NCBI GenBank assembly: GCA_039519185.1
Contig: CM076846.1
Location: 71,472,666 to 71,536,665, forward strand
Length of the DNA: 64,000 bases
Direction: 5' to 3'
From: Astragalus membranaceus
Lineage: Eukaryota; Streptophyta; Magnoliopsida; Fabales; Fabaceae
The position numbers and the translations under genes were made by a program. The notes under the pieces are model-generated. The model was not told the origin of the DNA, did no database searches, and worked only from the letters and a program-made list of their open reading frames with translations. Below are positions 22,934 through 34,960 of this stretch, piece after piece (position 1 is the first letter of the stretch; every line of letters starts with the position of its first letter).

Positions 22934-25900
22934 TGTTGCGCCCGAAAAAGTCCCTGAGGGAATCTTTCTTCGTTTACAACTTTTTTGAAAATCAATGAAG
23001 TCGCCACCAATATTTATTTATCAGGAAAATATTGAAGAAAAACCTTTTGGAAAGCGGATGGCCTTTTGGAAAACCAGAAGATTTGGGTTCGGGGGTCGGT
23101 TAGGCGCGGGGAAGGTTTTAGCACCCCACGCCTCCTTTCTACCGAAAGGGAACCTCTAATTGAATGTGTGGTTTTAAGTGTTGATTTGGAAAATACTTAA
23201 ATTTGCCCCTTTTTCGAAGAGAGAATGAAAAGACTTAATGAAAATTTTTATTTTTGGCAAAAGTGTTTGTTTTTTTTTTTTAAGAAGAAGAAAAAAAAGG
23301 GTTTTAGTTTATTGCGCTTGACGGAGAATATCCGCTCCTACGTATCTCCCGGTGCGATGGAGAATTCAAAGCTACGTAGTTCTGTTTTTTTTTTTAAAAA
23401 GGTTTTGTTTTTTTAATCCTTTTGGAGTTTTTCGCAAAGGGGTTGAGCGTTCGCAGTGACCAAACAACAATGGTTTAGAGTGGTCGCACTACTAACTCTT
23501 ATGAAAATGAATTATCATTAACGTCCAAACGGCAACGGCGCGAGTGATGATTAATGATAATCGGTTTTTATTTTGAGCATTGAAAAGATTTTCGCAATTG
23601 AATGAGAGCGTTTGTGAGGACCAAACAACAATGGTTTAGAGTGGCCACACTACTAGCTCCCACAGGAATGAAATCATCTCCCACAATCAAACGGCAACGG
23701 CGCGAGTGACCATTAGTGATGATTAATTTTGGTTTCGACGTTTGAAAATATTTGTTTTCGATGTCAGAGAATATTTATTTAGGGAAAGGAAATATATTTT
23801 TTTTTAAAAGGAGAAACAGTGGATGCAATAGTAAAATGGGGGTGCAAATAAAAGGAGGGCTGTATTATTAAAAATGGGGTGTAAACAGTGAGCAGGGTTG
23901 CGTTTTAAAATAGGGGGTGCAGAAATCAGGGATTAATTCTAATGGACTGTATAAATGCTGGGCTCTCTCAGAGAGGATTAAGTTATCAAAATGGGGGGTG
24001 TGAAAAAGAAGCCCAGTTCGCATGGGAGGGCCCAGTTAGCGAAACTGGGCTTAAGTGACAAAAGGGCCTTATGCTTGAGCCTGGGGGGTGTAAATAACAG
24101 TTTACTTGTTTTTTAAAAATGTTTTACTTACCACTCTTTTTTACTAAGGAAAAGTTTTTTTTGTTCTCTTTTTTTTTGTTAATTTTTGATTAAATAAAAA
24201 AACGAATAAATAAATAAATAAATAAAAGAAAAAACATAAAAATCAGTTTATTTGTTTACTTAATGATAGTAAAAGAAATGTGTTGACCACCCCCTTTTGT
24301 TAATTACTAGGAGATGTTTTTTCTTTTGTTTTTGGGGTTCTTTTGTTATTATTTTTGGTTGAAGATAATTTTGGTTAAAAAAATAAAAATAAAAACACGA
24401 GTAAATAAATAAATAAAAGAAAAAAACATAAAAATCAATTTACTTGTTTATTTAATGATAATAAAAGAAATGTCTTGACTATACCCTCTTTTAATGATTA
24501 CTAGGAAATGTTTTTTTGTTTTTGGGGTTCTTTTGTTATCATAAAAAAAACAGAAAAGGTGGATTTGATGAACAAAAATTAGAGTCCTTATGCGCTTATG
24601 GAGGAATAAACTGATTAAACGTGATAAGCCCTTTTTTAGGGGATATTATATGATCACTACCAAGAGACATGGAGATATGAGCAAGCAACAAATAAAATTT
24701 CATAACATCATAACAAGGATACTAAAGCTGGGCTGCGTAATATCATAAATAAATTTTACAACATCATTTACAGTAAAATGGAGAGGAAGTAGAAATAAAA
24801 TTATTACCAAATATGAGGCTTGTACACTGTGAAGCACGTTCCCACCAACAACAGAATACAAAAAAGACTATGAAAATTTTATGGAGGAGAAAAAAAAAAG
24901 AAAACGAAATCTCTCTCTCTCACTGCTTCAACGAAACTTCCAGAACCGTTCTTTTCCTTGCTCCTGGATCTTCAAGATTTCGAACTCTCACTCTCTTCTC
25001 TCCAAAAAAATCGACCCCTTTCCTTCAAGACCTCAACTCGTATTTATATTAACAAAACCGAAATCGTGGTGGTGCTTTGTCTTTCGGTTCTTTCACCAAA
25101 CCTTGTGTATATATCCGTTTGCGTGCTATCCTTGAGAAAAACGAAATGGAAAACACGTTTCCTTGGATGAATCCGTGAGCTTTGGAGGGACCAACGGCCT
25201 CTTGTGTGGTGATGCCCAAAGATGGCGATTTCGTGAGAGAGGAGAGAAAGGGGGGGCACCAAAAATGGTGATTTCGTGAGTGGTGGTGAAAGGAAGCATG
25301 AAAGGAAGAGAAAGGAGGGTGGACGGCTAGGGAAGAGAGGTGGAGGTGATGTTTGCTTTTTTCTTTTCTTTGATGGAGTGTGGGAGCGTATGAGAGAGAG
25401 AGAAAGAGAATTGAGTGTGTGAAGTGAAAAAATGAGAGTGATGTGAGAGAAAGGGGTCGTAGGGGCGTATGAGAGAGAGAGAGTTGAGTGTGTGAAGTGA
25501 AAAAATGAGAGTGATGTGAGGGAGAGAGCCGTTGGGGCGTGAGATAGGAGGAGAGAGAGGAGGGTGGTGTGTATGGGGAAGAGGAATGTGGGGAAGTGGG
25601 AAGTGTGTGGAAGTGGGATTGTGAGTTCCAAGGAGGGAATAAAGGGGAGTGGGGGCGGATTTCTAGGGTTTGAAAGGGAGTGAATGTGGATGATTTTTGG
25701 GTTAAGGGGGGAGAGTGAATGTGGCCACATTTTAGGGTTAAGGGGGGTGGCCGAATTTTTTAGGGTTTGGAAGGGGAGGAATTCGAATTAGGGTTTAGTT
25801 GGAGTGGGTTGGATGGAGTTGGGTGTTGGGTTAGGAAGGAGTTGGATTGGGTTTGGTGGAGGAATGGGCTTTAAATGGCCCAATCTTGATTGCACCTCTA

Positions 25901-26089
25901 TATTTTTTACAAACCTCCCTTATTTCCTCCTTTGCTTATTTTTGTTTCTTTACTTCTAATTATTATTTTTTCGAAGATTAAAACTTGTAGCAAACTAAAA
26001 TAAAATAAAACATGGCATGAAAATAATTATTTTTATCAAAAATAAATAAAATTTCTTATTTTTGGATAGGACAAAATTAGGGTATTACA
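22934..26089 (-). repeat. Ogre 5' LTR
   Basis: This matches 7483-10662 nearly base for base: TGTTGCGCCCG at the left, GGTATTACA at the right. Differences seen include TTTT/TTAT near the start, a C/T in the GA-rich part and the absence of one 23-bp unit. Candidate TATAAATA (minus strand) near 25042-25049 would drive transcription of the element. Confidence 0.96.
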
Positions 26090-27156
26090 CTAAGTAATTC
26101 AAATTTATTAATCGTTCGTTCAGATCTGAAAAAAAGTGCAGCTTTAAGTTTATTAATCGTTTGTTCAGATTTGAAACTACAAAGGAATTAAGGGTGAAGG
26201 GAATTAGGAATTAGGGATTTCATGAGGTAGAGGACGATGAATAGTAACAGAGGACTGATTTGTCCCTTTTTTAAATTGTCAGGGACTGATTCGTCCCTTT
26301 TTTAAATCTGACGTGACACGTGGCACTTAACGTGCCACGTAGGAGACGTTTACTGTGCTACTAACGGTTAAATGGATGGAGGGACTAACACTGTCTCGTT
26401 TTGGAATTGTCAGGGACCAATGTGTCTCGAAAAAATTGTCAGGGACGAATTCGTCCCGCGTAAAAATTGTCAGGGACGAATTTAGGCCTTTACTCTTATT
26501 TTTATTAAATTAAAGGCTAAATAGCACTTTTTGTCCTTTATCTTTGCTCTAGGTTTCACTTTGGTCTTTTATCTTTTTTTGTCCCGGTTTGGTCCCTCAT
26601 CTTCCATTTCTGTTTCATTTTGGTCCCTCAATGGTGTTTTCCATCCAATAAGTTAACAGATGCCACGCTGGCAGTTAACTGCTGATGTGGCGTCTTAAGT
26701 GTCATGGCTGATGTGTATTTCATTAAATGATGTGGCATTTCATTTTTTTAAATCAAAAACATAAAATAATTTCCTTTTACATTTTTTATTTCAATTTCGT
26801 GTTTGATTTTGCATCAATTTCATTGAAATATCTTGGTTGCAATCACTTACTGCAAAAATTTTGAGCATTTTGCAATTGGTGTAATAACATCCTAGATTTT
26901 AGCCGACAATAAAATCTGGGACGTTACCTCTTAGATCATTCAGAGTACACATTTATAATTTGGATTAACAAAACAACATTAATAGACTCATATTGATAGG
27001 ATTTTCATGTAATAAAACTTGTTCAACACTTAAGACAATACTTAGTTCAAAAGATCTATCGGAGTCATCACCTCAAGCTTAATCCAAAAATACAAAATAC
27101 ATAATTAACTTAATACAACATAGTTCATGTCTTTGAATAAAGACAACCACAAAAGA

Positions 27157-29650
27157 TGTAACACCCCGACATTTCTAACCTGTAGAATTACTGAAATGTA
27201 CTAAATGGCATACATCAGAGTAACTTTTGTTATTGAATATTGAACACAAACTAAAAATTTCGATAATAATATCAAATAGTCCTCCGAACCTGATTATCTT
27301 ACTGAAAATGCTTAAGTATCATAACTTAAGGCTTATACAATCCCTGGTGTTCAATACTCAAAACATAAAGTAGCGGAAACGGTTTTACAACTTATACAGT
27401 GATAGTCATACAATCGATAACATAAACTAGAAAAGTTCAAAGGCCCAAACAGGAAATTAAATTTCCAATGACTCCAAGAGCCGCACCGGCTAACCATGCT
27501 TCTTCACCTTTGCTTTCCCCCTGCTTCTCTGTAAAAACCACAAAATATAAAGGGTGAGATAAACATTATCTCAGTGAGTCCTATCGAGACCCCTTACTAA
27601 CTCTAGCGGTTCATTAACTTTAATCTTTGAACTCATGGCCCTAATAAGCGACCATGTGGACATATGTTTTATCTTTCTTGATGTAGCCCTAATAAGCGAC
27701 TACGAATCATGTCTTAACCTTTCCTTTAGCTTAACACAACACCTCGAGCCGACCTTATCATGGTTATTTTAATTGCCTTTTGGTGAACCTGATCCACTAA
27801 CTGCTAATTAGTGGGCAAACCTCAATGGGCCAAGGTTTGGGGCTCATGACTTCCCCTCCCCTAGTATGCTAATCCTTGAGGGTCGTCACCCTCGATATAC
27901 TTATATATTCGTATACCATCTACCTTTCCTTTTGGGAAAGTAACCTGTCTTGTATTGATTTACAATCTTTTATCATGTCTTGACTTACGTGAATTAACAT
28001 GTGTACACTTGCGTTTCACTAATGTACGGTTTTTCAAACAATCATAACTTTCAAAACAGAGCATTATACATTTTTAATTACACATATGATTAGGTCTTTC
28101 ATTAAGTTTTCAAACGCACCTGAGAACACCTCAATCGGATTCCCAGATCAAAAGTTATTGCAAAAACAAAATCGAAGATATTTGCTGAAAATTACACTGC
28201 GTCGCGACGCGAACGGGTTCTGTCGCGACGCGAAGAGTTACAGATAGTTTTGCAGTCACAAAAATTTGAAGGGTCGCGACGCGACGGTTGACAGAAGTGC
28301 AGAAAACAGATTTTCAAAAATTCGATTTTGTGCCGTTTCTCTTTCAATCTGGTGCCGAGACATTTTATAACCTTCGTAACCTAAAAACAGATATGACAAC
28401 CAGCAACTCCAGTCCAGAACAATCACAAAACATCAATCAATTCAAACAATAATTCAATCAATCCGATCGGTTGTAAATTAACGATTTTTCGATAAAATGG
28501 TTTTTCGCTACATTTTCATAAACGAACTTCAGAAAACTATCGGTTCAGAAAACATGTCATGACTCAGTTTTAAAAACAATCCCTAAGCGAGTTATAGAAC
28601 TCACCGATTACGATGAAAATCGCACAACCAACGAATCCACAGGTTGAAACGATCAAGTAACCTCACGAACAGTCCCCGTACTCGAACTCTTCACCATCAC
28701 GAATTTCTCGCTTCCACGAACATCAAATCGATCCCGAATGGATCCCCAAACATGACCAGCTACTGAAGCTTCCCCCAATGCATCTCAATCAGTAGTGAAA
28801 CCCTCTTTTTACTCCGATCAAACTCCAACTTCTAATTCCAGCTCCAACAACTACCCAAACACTCAAAACAGAACTACCATATCCATATCTTCTTGATAAT
28901 TCGAAATGTGGTTAGTAATGCACACTAGTGTTGCTTCGAACTCACATGTAAGGCTTGGAACTTCACTTTTGGTGCTTGGACATCAACATGCAAGGCAAAA
29001 TTTCAAGTTTTGTCAAGGTGGAGCTTCAACCTTCAAAAATGGTGGAAGGTGGCAGAAGAGGAATGAGAGGCTGAAAGTGGTATCATTGAAAAAAGCTAGA
29101 TAAATGATGAAGAGTGATGAGGAGATCACTTACATGCATGAGGAAACAAGGTTGTTCTTAGTTCTTCTTCTCCCTCTCTCTCTCTCTCTCCCTATTCCAT
29201 GTTTCTAATTTTTCTCAGCAGCTGAACCTGTTGGAGTGAGTGAGGCTGATTCTGAGTTTCATGAGCTGAGGGTCATTTAAAGAGTGGAAAGGACTAAAAC
29301 GCCCTTGGCCTCCTAGTTCACACTTAAACCCATTTCTAACCACTTAACCTCACAATAATTCTTACAACTTAATACATAGTGTGTGTAAGTCATATAGTTG
29401 AGAAATTAAATATTACTTTCACGACAATATTATATCATGACTCGACTTATGGGTGGAAAAGACGAAAATACCCCTATCCTAGTATTCTCACTTAAAATCC
29501 CAATTAACTCACCATTTAATCAACAATTCAAGTACTAATATAATTTAGCACCCAAGCATAACATAATTCACTTAATCAATCATGCTAATTACTCATCTTG
29601 ACCTCTTGCTAATTTAAATAATTTAAATTAGCTAAATTGGGGATGTTACA
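27157..29650 (-). repeat. Solo LTR 1, TGTAACACCCC type
   Basis: This runs TGTAACACCCCGAC to TTGGGGATGTTACA, 2,494 bp, with a perfect 5-bp duplication AAAGA at 27152-27156 and 29651-29655. No internal region is present, so it is a product of LTR-LTR recombination. The AATCTCAGTGAGTCC-like block (27570-27590) suggests minus-strand orientation. It contains three copies of GTCGCGACGCGA at 28201, 28222 and 28273, and an 18-bp CT run near 29175. Confidence 0.92.
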
Positions 29651-30424
29651 AAAGATCTCAAACATATGGGGCTAGCACAAAACATATGCCAACTCTAAGA
29701 CCTGCAAATTCTCCACTAATCAGATTTCCTTTACTGAGCATTACCTCCCTTCTACTTCACCTGCTTATCGGAAAACAACAAATATGAGGAGTGAGATTAC
29801 ATAATCTCAGTGAGTCCTTTCGAGACTCCTTACAATAATACACTCCGAGTATCTTTTATTATTTACCTACGATGCATCCCCCTAACGCAATAGACTTACA
29901 TAATATAAATGCTACTACATACACTTGTGTGGAACTCGCCCTCAATATAGTATCATCAATTTAAACCTCTGGGCCTTGAGATTGGGTTCATGATACCCAC
30001 CCCAAGTACATCATCCATTCTTTAGTTAATTTACGGTGTACTTATATAGGTACTAGATAGTTTTCTCACCTGTATTTTCGAAAGAATTTTGATTCGACAC
30101 AAAACCATTTATCCGTGACCTTCAAACACCTCACAATCAATGGAAATAAGATCTTAACAAATATCAATTGGCATCACAAATGATAAGGGTTGGGTTAGGC
30201 TTGAGAAATAATGGATTGGAGGGCAAAATAGTGAGAAAATGAGTGGCCAACCTGATGTTGGCACGGGTACCTATGGTAGACAACATGGGTCGTGTCAGTG
30301 ATAACTCTATTTTATATAGAGTTATTTACGCATCTAAATTATTGCTCAGTTCTAAGTAAAAATATATAGTAAATAAAGTTTTATAAATAAAATAACAACA
30401 TTCAAAGTTAAAAGAGGGTTATGC
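29457..30424. repeat. Dispersed duplicate of 3888-4854 (copy 2)
   Basis: Same-orientation partner of the block at 3888-4854. Here it is embedded in the complete solo LTR plus flanking DNA, so this is the more complete version. Divergence is about 1.5% by eye. Confidence 0.88.
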
Positions 30425-30466
30425 ATATAACTTAGCATCTTGCATATATTTTGGTATTTTTGATGT

Positions 30467-30602
30467 TTTATTTTTGATAAGCAATGTTAGTGGGGGTGGG
30501 GGAATGTTAGTTTCCGGGAGTTGAACCTGGGACCTCATTCTTGCACTCATTTGGTGCACTCTTTGTATCCCTTAGCTCTCCAACTGAGCTACCTACTTGG
30601 GA
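30467..30602 (-). mobile_element. tRNA-derived SINE
   Basis: A 136-bp insertion is flanked by a perfect 16-bp duplication TTGGTATTTTTGATGT (30451-30466 and 30603-30618). On the minus strand it begins near GTAGGTAGCTCAGTTGG (A box) and contains CCAGGTTCAACTCCC (B box); its 3' end is A-rich (CTTATCAAAAATAAA). A tRNA-like head, A-rich tail and long variable duplication define a SINE. No protein is encoded; it would be mobilised by LINE machinery. Confidence 0.93.
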
Positions 30603-30618
30603 TTGGTATTTTTGATGT

Positions 30619-31897
30619 GTTTGTTCAATGCACCTGCATGTGATGCCCCTGCATTAGCAGCTCAACAATGCACCTGCATCGGATGCACCTGCACTCAAAA
30701 CAGACTACAATGCTTGAAGAAATCCTAGAACATCAAGATGCTCAAGCACTCAGCTGATGACATCATGCTTAATCATGAAGGCTCATGCAAGTCACAAATT
30801 TCGGCGCCTACCATAAAGAATAGCTTTGAAGAGTCACTCACCTAGGGACACTTGCCCATCCATTAGAGGACCTCCCTTCTTGGTTGAGTGGAGGATTTGC
30901 ATTTCTTTTTGGGCTGACGTGACTAAAGGAAACCCTAACTTTATTATCAAACAAACCCTCTTGTGAAGGAAAGCCCCATTTGAAACCTATATAAAGACCT
31001 GCATCTCTCACTTGAAAATCACTCATTCCGTACACTAAAATATATAGTTTTATTTTTAGTTTTTCATTCTCTTGTAAGAAGGCAAGAAAGGAATTGACAA
31101 CTTCTTTCTTTACTTCCACACAATTGAGTAATGCTAGCTGAATGCAGTGGAGTTAATGCACATGCGTTGCTTGGCAATTTCATACAAAGGGAACTCCAAC
31201 CGTGTAACTTCTACCTTGTTGTTTTCCTTTTGAGATTTCATTTATATGAACATGCATGAGTTATTCAGTTTATATATGCCTTGTGATGTCTAGCTGGAAC
31301 TAAACTCCTTTAGTTGGGATGTTCTAACCTTATAATGATCTTTTAAATAAATTATTGTGATCGTATGTGATGTGTGCATTTTAGTTCTTGTTTTATACTT
31401 CTTTCAACACTTATTTTGAGATTGATCACTTAGAATAAGTAGAGTTATAAATAGAGACATGGTTTATACTTAGAACTCAAGAACTAATATGGGTAAGTGT
31501 TTTAATTAAGGAAAGGAAACTTTGAAAAACCATGCTAAAACCTAGATATAGGATAGCATAGTCCATAGGGTGATATTGTGGGTACTTAAAATACAGGAGT
31601 GAACTTATTTATCATCTTAGACATAAGAGCATGTAATGAAACTCTGAAGACAGTGACTGAAAAACACATTTCTAATGCAACAGCATTCAGTGCACCTGCA
31701 TCTTAAAACTATTGAAAGTGACTTATTTGGTAAAGAATATCTCAACTATCATTCTCTACTGATTTCACACACAAATTATACCTTGTTTACATTCTGTTTT
31801 CACAATACCATCCACTGTTTATTACTTGGCTACTTCACACTAATATCTCTATATAGAAAAGCATAAAAAAATTAATCCAATCTCTATAGGTACGATC
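30619..31897 (+). repeat. LTR-like fragment (unclassified retroelement)
   Basis: No coding sequence was recognised. A TATATAAAG box is at 30988-30996, and the right end reads TCTCTATAGGTACGATCTC once the LTR element at 31898 is removed, a phrase like the U5/leader region of gypsy LTRs. TGCACCTGCAT or close variants occur four or more times (30633-30695 and near 31690). I cannot place its boundaries. Confidence 0.4.
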
Positions 31898-32403
31898 TGT
31901 AACACCCCAATTTTCGTGCGTTGTGGCTCTTTTAAAATATTTTTATTGTATTAAGTATTTTAGATTGATAAGACTAAATTATTTTAAGTTATTTGAGTTA
32001 TTAAAATTGGTTGAAAACATATTTAAATGTACTTTATATGCTATTATTGGTAATATATAATTGTTATTATATATTTATTTTGTTTTTATAAATATTAGTA
32101 ATTTAGATGCTATGTATTTTTAAAAATCATTTTGGGCTACTGAGGTGCTAAAATAATAGTTGTAGTGAAATTGGACTTTTAAAAAAATGAATTAAAATTG
32201 ATTTGGGCTCTTGTTTTTCGCATACACCTCCTCTTTCCCTGCTAGATGCACCCCTGCCCACTTAAACTGTTTCAGCCAAACCAGTCCAGCGACCCATTCA
32301 CGCAGCCCACGACACACTGGACCTAACCCAGACCCGACCCAGTGCTCTTCTTGTCCTTCCCCAGCATAGAAGCGCTGTTTTACGCAGAAACAGCAAAATC
32401 CCT

Positions 32404-32805
32404 ATGGCTGTCTTCATCCTTTTCGTTCTCCACACCCAAGCCATGGCCAAGTCCCAAACTTCACAGTCCAACTCGAAATTCACCACTGATTCCGAATATG
32501 GCCTCGGTTTCTTCGATTGTGGTCGCGTTTTTAATCCGCCATTTGTGGCTATACCGAAACACCACACCGGAGCTAACCCTCTCTTCCTAAGACAGCGCTG
32601 CATTTTCTTCTACAACCCACACATGTATTGCGTGGAAGGCACCCATTTGGTCAGTTTACTCCTTGTCTGCTTTCATTTATTTTTCATGCTTTTGTTTAGA
32701 TATAATATCGATTACTGTGTGTACTTGGGTCTCAAAAACAATATGAATTCTTGTGAAGCCATTAGACCTCGAGCCAAAAATACATTCGCTACCCAACATA
32801 TCTAG
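32404..32805 (+). other. Uncharacterised reading frame inside the LTR (also at 38034-38435)
   Basis: The 133-codon frame starts MAVFILFVLHTQAMAKSQ, which looks like a short signal peptide. It has several cysteines and ends in a hydrophobic stretch. I do not recognise it. It is open in both LTRs, but the few differences between the copies (for example F to S, L to P, K to E) change amino acids, which argues against selection on a protein. A GT near 32650 could be a splice donor, so a captured gene exon is possible. Confidence 0.3.
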
Positions 32806-33669
32806 GAATGCCAATTCCAAGGTTTTGTGTCATGGTGCAATTTTCGATAGCCTTATAGCATTACCTCAGCATGTTTTATTGTCATCGTTAAACTGAGGTA
32901 TATTCTTTAGAAGGTGTTTGTTAAAGTTGATTTACAAATGATATATAATTATCTATATATGTATTAAGTTTTTCGAAAATGTAATGTTTACATGTGTATT
33001 ATATTAGCCTACTGCACATAGTATAAATTAGTGACTTTTATTAAAAGATTTTAAAGTTAAACTATGATAGTGAGTAGTTTAATATTTAAGTTTTCAAATT
33101 ATTTAGAGTTTAACTTACTCTAAATTACTAATATTTTAGTATATTCTTTCTAAACTATTTTGACAATGAAAAGGGGATTTTATAGTTAATTCGTTAAATG
33201 AGTGGTTATTATATTTAATATTTTTAGTGTATGACTTTTGTACTGTCATCGTTGTTGTTGCATAATTGTACGCATTCGAGTGACACATAATCTTGTTGGA
33301 GTTGGACCACGCTCGAGAACCCGTGACATTCTTTTGTTGTGCCAAAGGAACTATTGAAATTGGATATCAGGTAAGGGTGGGTCTTACCTTATAATAGGGT
33401 TTATAAGGGTTTGTATGTGGGTTTTAGAGATTACATTGATCAATTCGTGATTTTATTGTTGTTGTTGATGTGTGATTGAAATGTATGTCGAGTTGATGCC
33501 CTATATGCGTTGTGGAAATGTGCAAGAGTTATGAGATGTGTGTAAGATTTGTATTGTATGCCAAATAATTGATAAAATGTGTATTCGAAGGTATGAGAGT
33601 GAATTTGAGATGTTAGAAATAATTATTGAATGATTGAGCATATGAAATTTGGAAAAAATTTGAGTTTGA

Positions 33670-34560
33670 AGGACCCTAGGCGCCTTAGGCGCCATTGTTG
33701 TTGCCAATTCCATGCATTGTTGCTGCTGTTTGGGCGCCATGGGCGCCTGTTGCCTATCTGCTGTGTTTCGGTGTTGCTGCCTTGGTGCAGTGGCGCCTTG
33801 GGCGCAGGATCCCTGTGCCTGGGCGCCAAGGGCGCCTAAATTTGGCTGCCCGTGTTGCGTTCCCAAGTTATATTTCTGGGTAGTCATGTTATTTGGATGT
33901 CGTTGTGGTTGAGTTTTGGTTGCTAGGCTGTATGTCCTGAAATGTCACTAGGATCCCCTCCCCCGGGAGCCATGTTGCCTGCCTTGTTTTCTATTGCAGT
34001 TTTTGGGTCCCTATGCATAGGCGCCAAGCCAATTATGTTTCCCTTGATGTTTTAACCTCTGTCTCAGTGTGGGATACCTTGCCTAACGATGCTAAGTTGT
34101 TCCAGTGTGGCTCCATGTTGTTCCAGTGCTGTTTGAGAAGGCGCCCTAGGCGCCCATGCACATGTCCCGTTGCCTGTGTCACTGGTTCTGGTGCCCTAAG
34201 CGCCCAGAACTGGTTGTTATATCATATGTTGTAGGTTGGACCTTGCTCCTGAGCACTTTGTGTACTGTCATGACATTTTGGTGGGTGCCCTGTCCCTGGG
34301 CGCCAAATCCTGCACTGTGTTGCCAATTCTGTTCCCTGCGCCAGTTTCTGTGTCTGGGCGCCAGGATCCCTGCTGGGCGCCAGGATCCCTGCTGCGCCAG
34401 GATCCCTGCTGCTGCGCCAGTTTCTGTGTCTGGGTGCCAGGATCCCTCCTGCGCCAGTTTTTGTGTTGCCTGTTGCTGTTCCTGTCTAAGTTGTGCCAGT
34501 TTGCCTGCGCCAGTTTTGTGTGCTGCTGTTCCCTGCTAGGCGCCCAGCGCCTGGGTGCCA
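33670..34560. repeat. GGCGCC-motif cluster in LARD LTR
   Basis: About a dozen GGCGCC palindromes lie within ~900 bp, often as pairs such as AGGCGCCTTAGGCGCC. Between 34340 and 34470 a degenerate unit GCGCCAGGATCCCTGCTG is repeated several times. The same cluster is in the partner LTR at 39275-40165. The surrounding DNA is GC-richer than the rest of the element. Confidence 0.85.
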
Positions 34561-34790
34561 TTTTCAGCACGTGTCTCAGTTTTGTTCCTAAATTGTTTTT
34601 GATGTATCTTTTGACTCGGGTGTCCGTTTTGAGTGCTTCAAAGGGCGTTTCGAAGCTTGTTCAGTCCTCTATCTGTGTATGCTACCAGTTTGTGTTTTGG
34701 TGCTGTGAGTGGTGCTGGCACACTTGTATGTGCCAATGTTGTTGTTGAGTGTTGATGGGTCTATGGACCGAATTTTTGGTGATGATTTTA

Positions 34791-34960
34791 GGCTGCGGTC
34801 TTGACGTTGTGATTTATAATGATGATGTGTGTGACTTGTGGTTGTGAAAAACTATGCTTGTTGATTGTTCATGGAGTCACATGCATACATTAGGCTGCGG
34901 TCTTGACGATGCATTTTTAGGCTGCGGTCTTGACGTTATTTTTCGGCTGCGGTCGCGACG
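34791..34960 (+). repeat. GGCTGCGGTCTTGACG repeat units
   Basis: Four copies of GGCTGCGGTC(T/G)(T/C)GACG are at 34791, 34893, 34920 and 34944. The last is GGCTGCGGTCGCGACG. They recur in the partner LTR at 40379-40550. They could be protein-binding repeats in the LTR; this is inference. Confidence 0.8.

Larger units (their letters stand above)
7483..26089 (-). mobile_element. Ogre-like Ty3/gypsy (Tat clade) retrotransposon, full length
   Basis: An 18,607-bp minus-strand element with LTRs of 3,156 bp (right, 5') and 3,180 bp (left, 3'), both with TGTT/TGTAAT-type ends, and a perfect 5-bp duplication CTAAG (7478-7482, 26090-26094). On the minus strand the order is LTR, primer-binding site, ORF1, gag, protease plus G-patch, intron-like gap, RT, RNase H, second RNase H, integrase, 3' UTR, LTR. 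The extra ORF1 before gag, the G-patch and the gap before RT are Ogre hallmarks. The LTRs differ by only about ten substitutions plus one 23-bp tandem unit by eye, so insertion was recent. The coding region nevertheless has five breaks, described under its parts. Confidence 0.96.
7006..26495. mobile_element. Mutator-like long-TIR element split by Ogre
   Basis: Left arm 7006-7482 and right arm ~26095-26495 are inverted copies: GAGTAAAGGCC at the left end, GGCCTTTACTC at the right end, with similarity across ~370 bp. A perfect 9-bp duplication TTATTTTTA flanks them (6997-7005 and 26496-26504), as in Mutator superfamily insertions. Apart from the Ogre insertion there is almost no interior, so it is a fold-back element without transposase. 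The arms carry an ACGTGGCAC palindromic cluster (7159-7185, 26310-26340) and repeated TTGTCAGGGAC motifs. Confidence 0.9.
26880..30424 (-). repeat. LTR-like sequence, chromovirus (Tekay/Del) type, split by a solo LTR
   Basis: This starts TGTAATAACATCC on the plus strand and carries the block AATCTCAGTGAGTCC(T) (about 29802-29818), which recurs in the LTRs at 27157, 42082 and 59983. These features suggest an LTR of a TGTAACAYCC-type gypsy element lying on the minus strand. A solo LTR (27157-29650) is inserted within it. Its right end was not located; 30424 is only the limit of similarity with 3888-4854. Confidence 0.55.

Noticed and set aside
26090..26160. Tandem repeat of TTTATTAATCGTTCGTTCAG as a separate element
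   Set aside because: It is the inner end of the long-TIR right arm with a partial local duplication.
30838..31119. 93-codon minus-strand frame
   Set aside because: Lies over a TATA box and LTR-like DNA, no family resemblance.
33670..34560. CRISPR array
   Set aside because: Repeats are short, overlapping and degenerate in a plant LTR; no regular spacers.
33623..34748. Many overlapping Cys/Pro-rich frames in the LARD LTR
   Set aside because: They arise from the GGCGCC-rich low-complexity field and are open on both strands.
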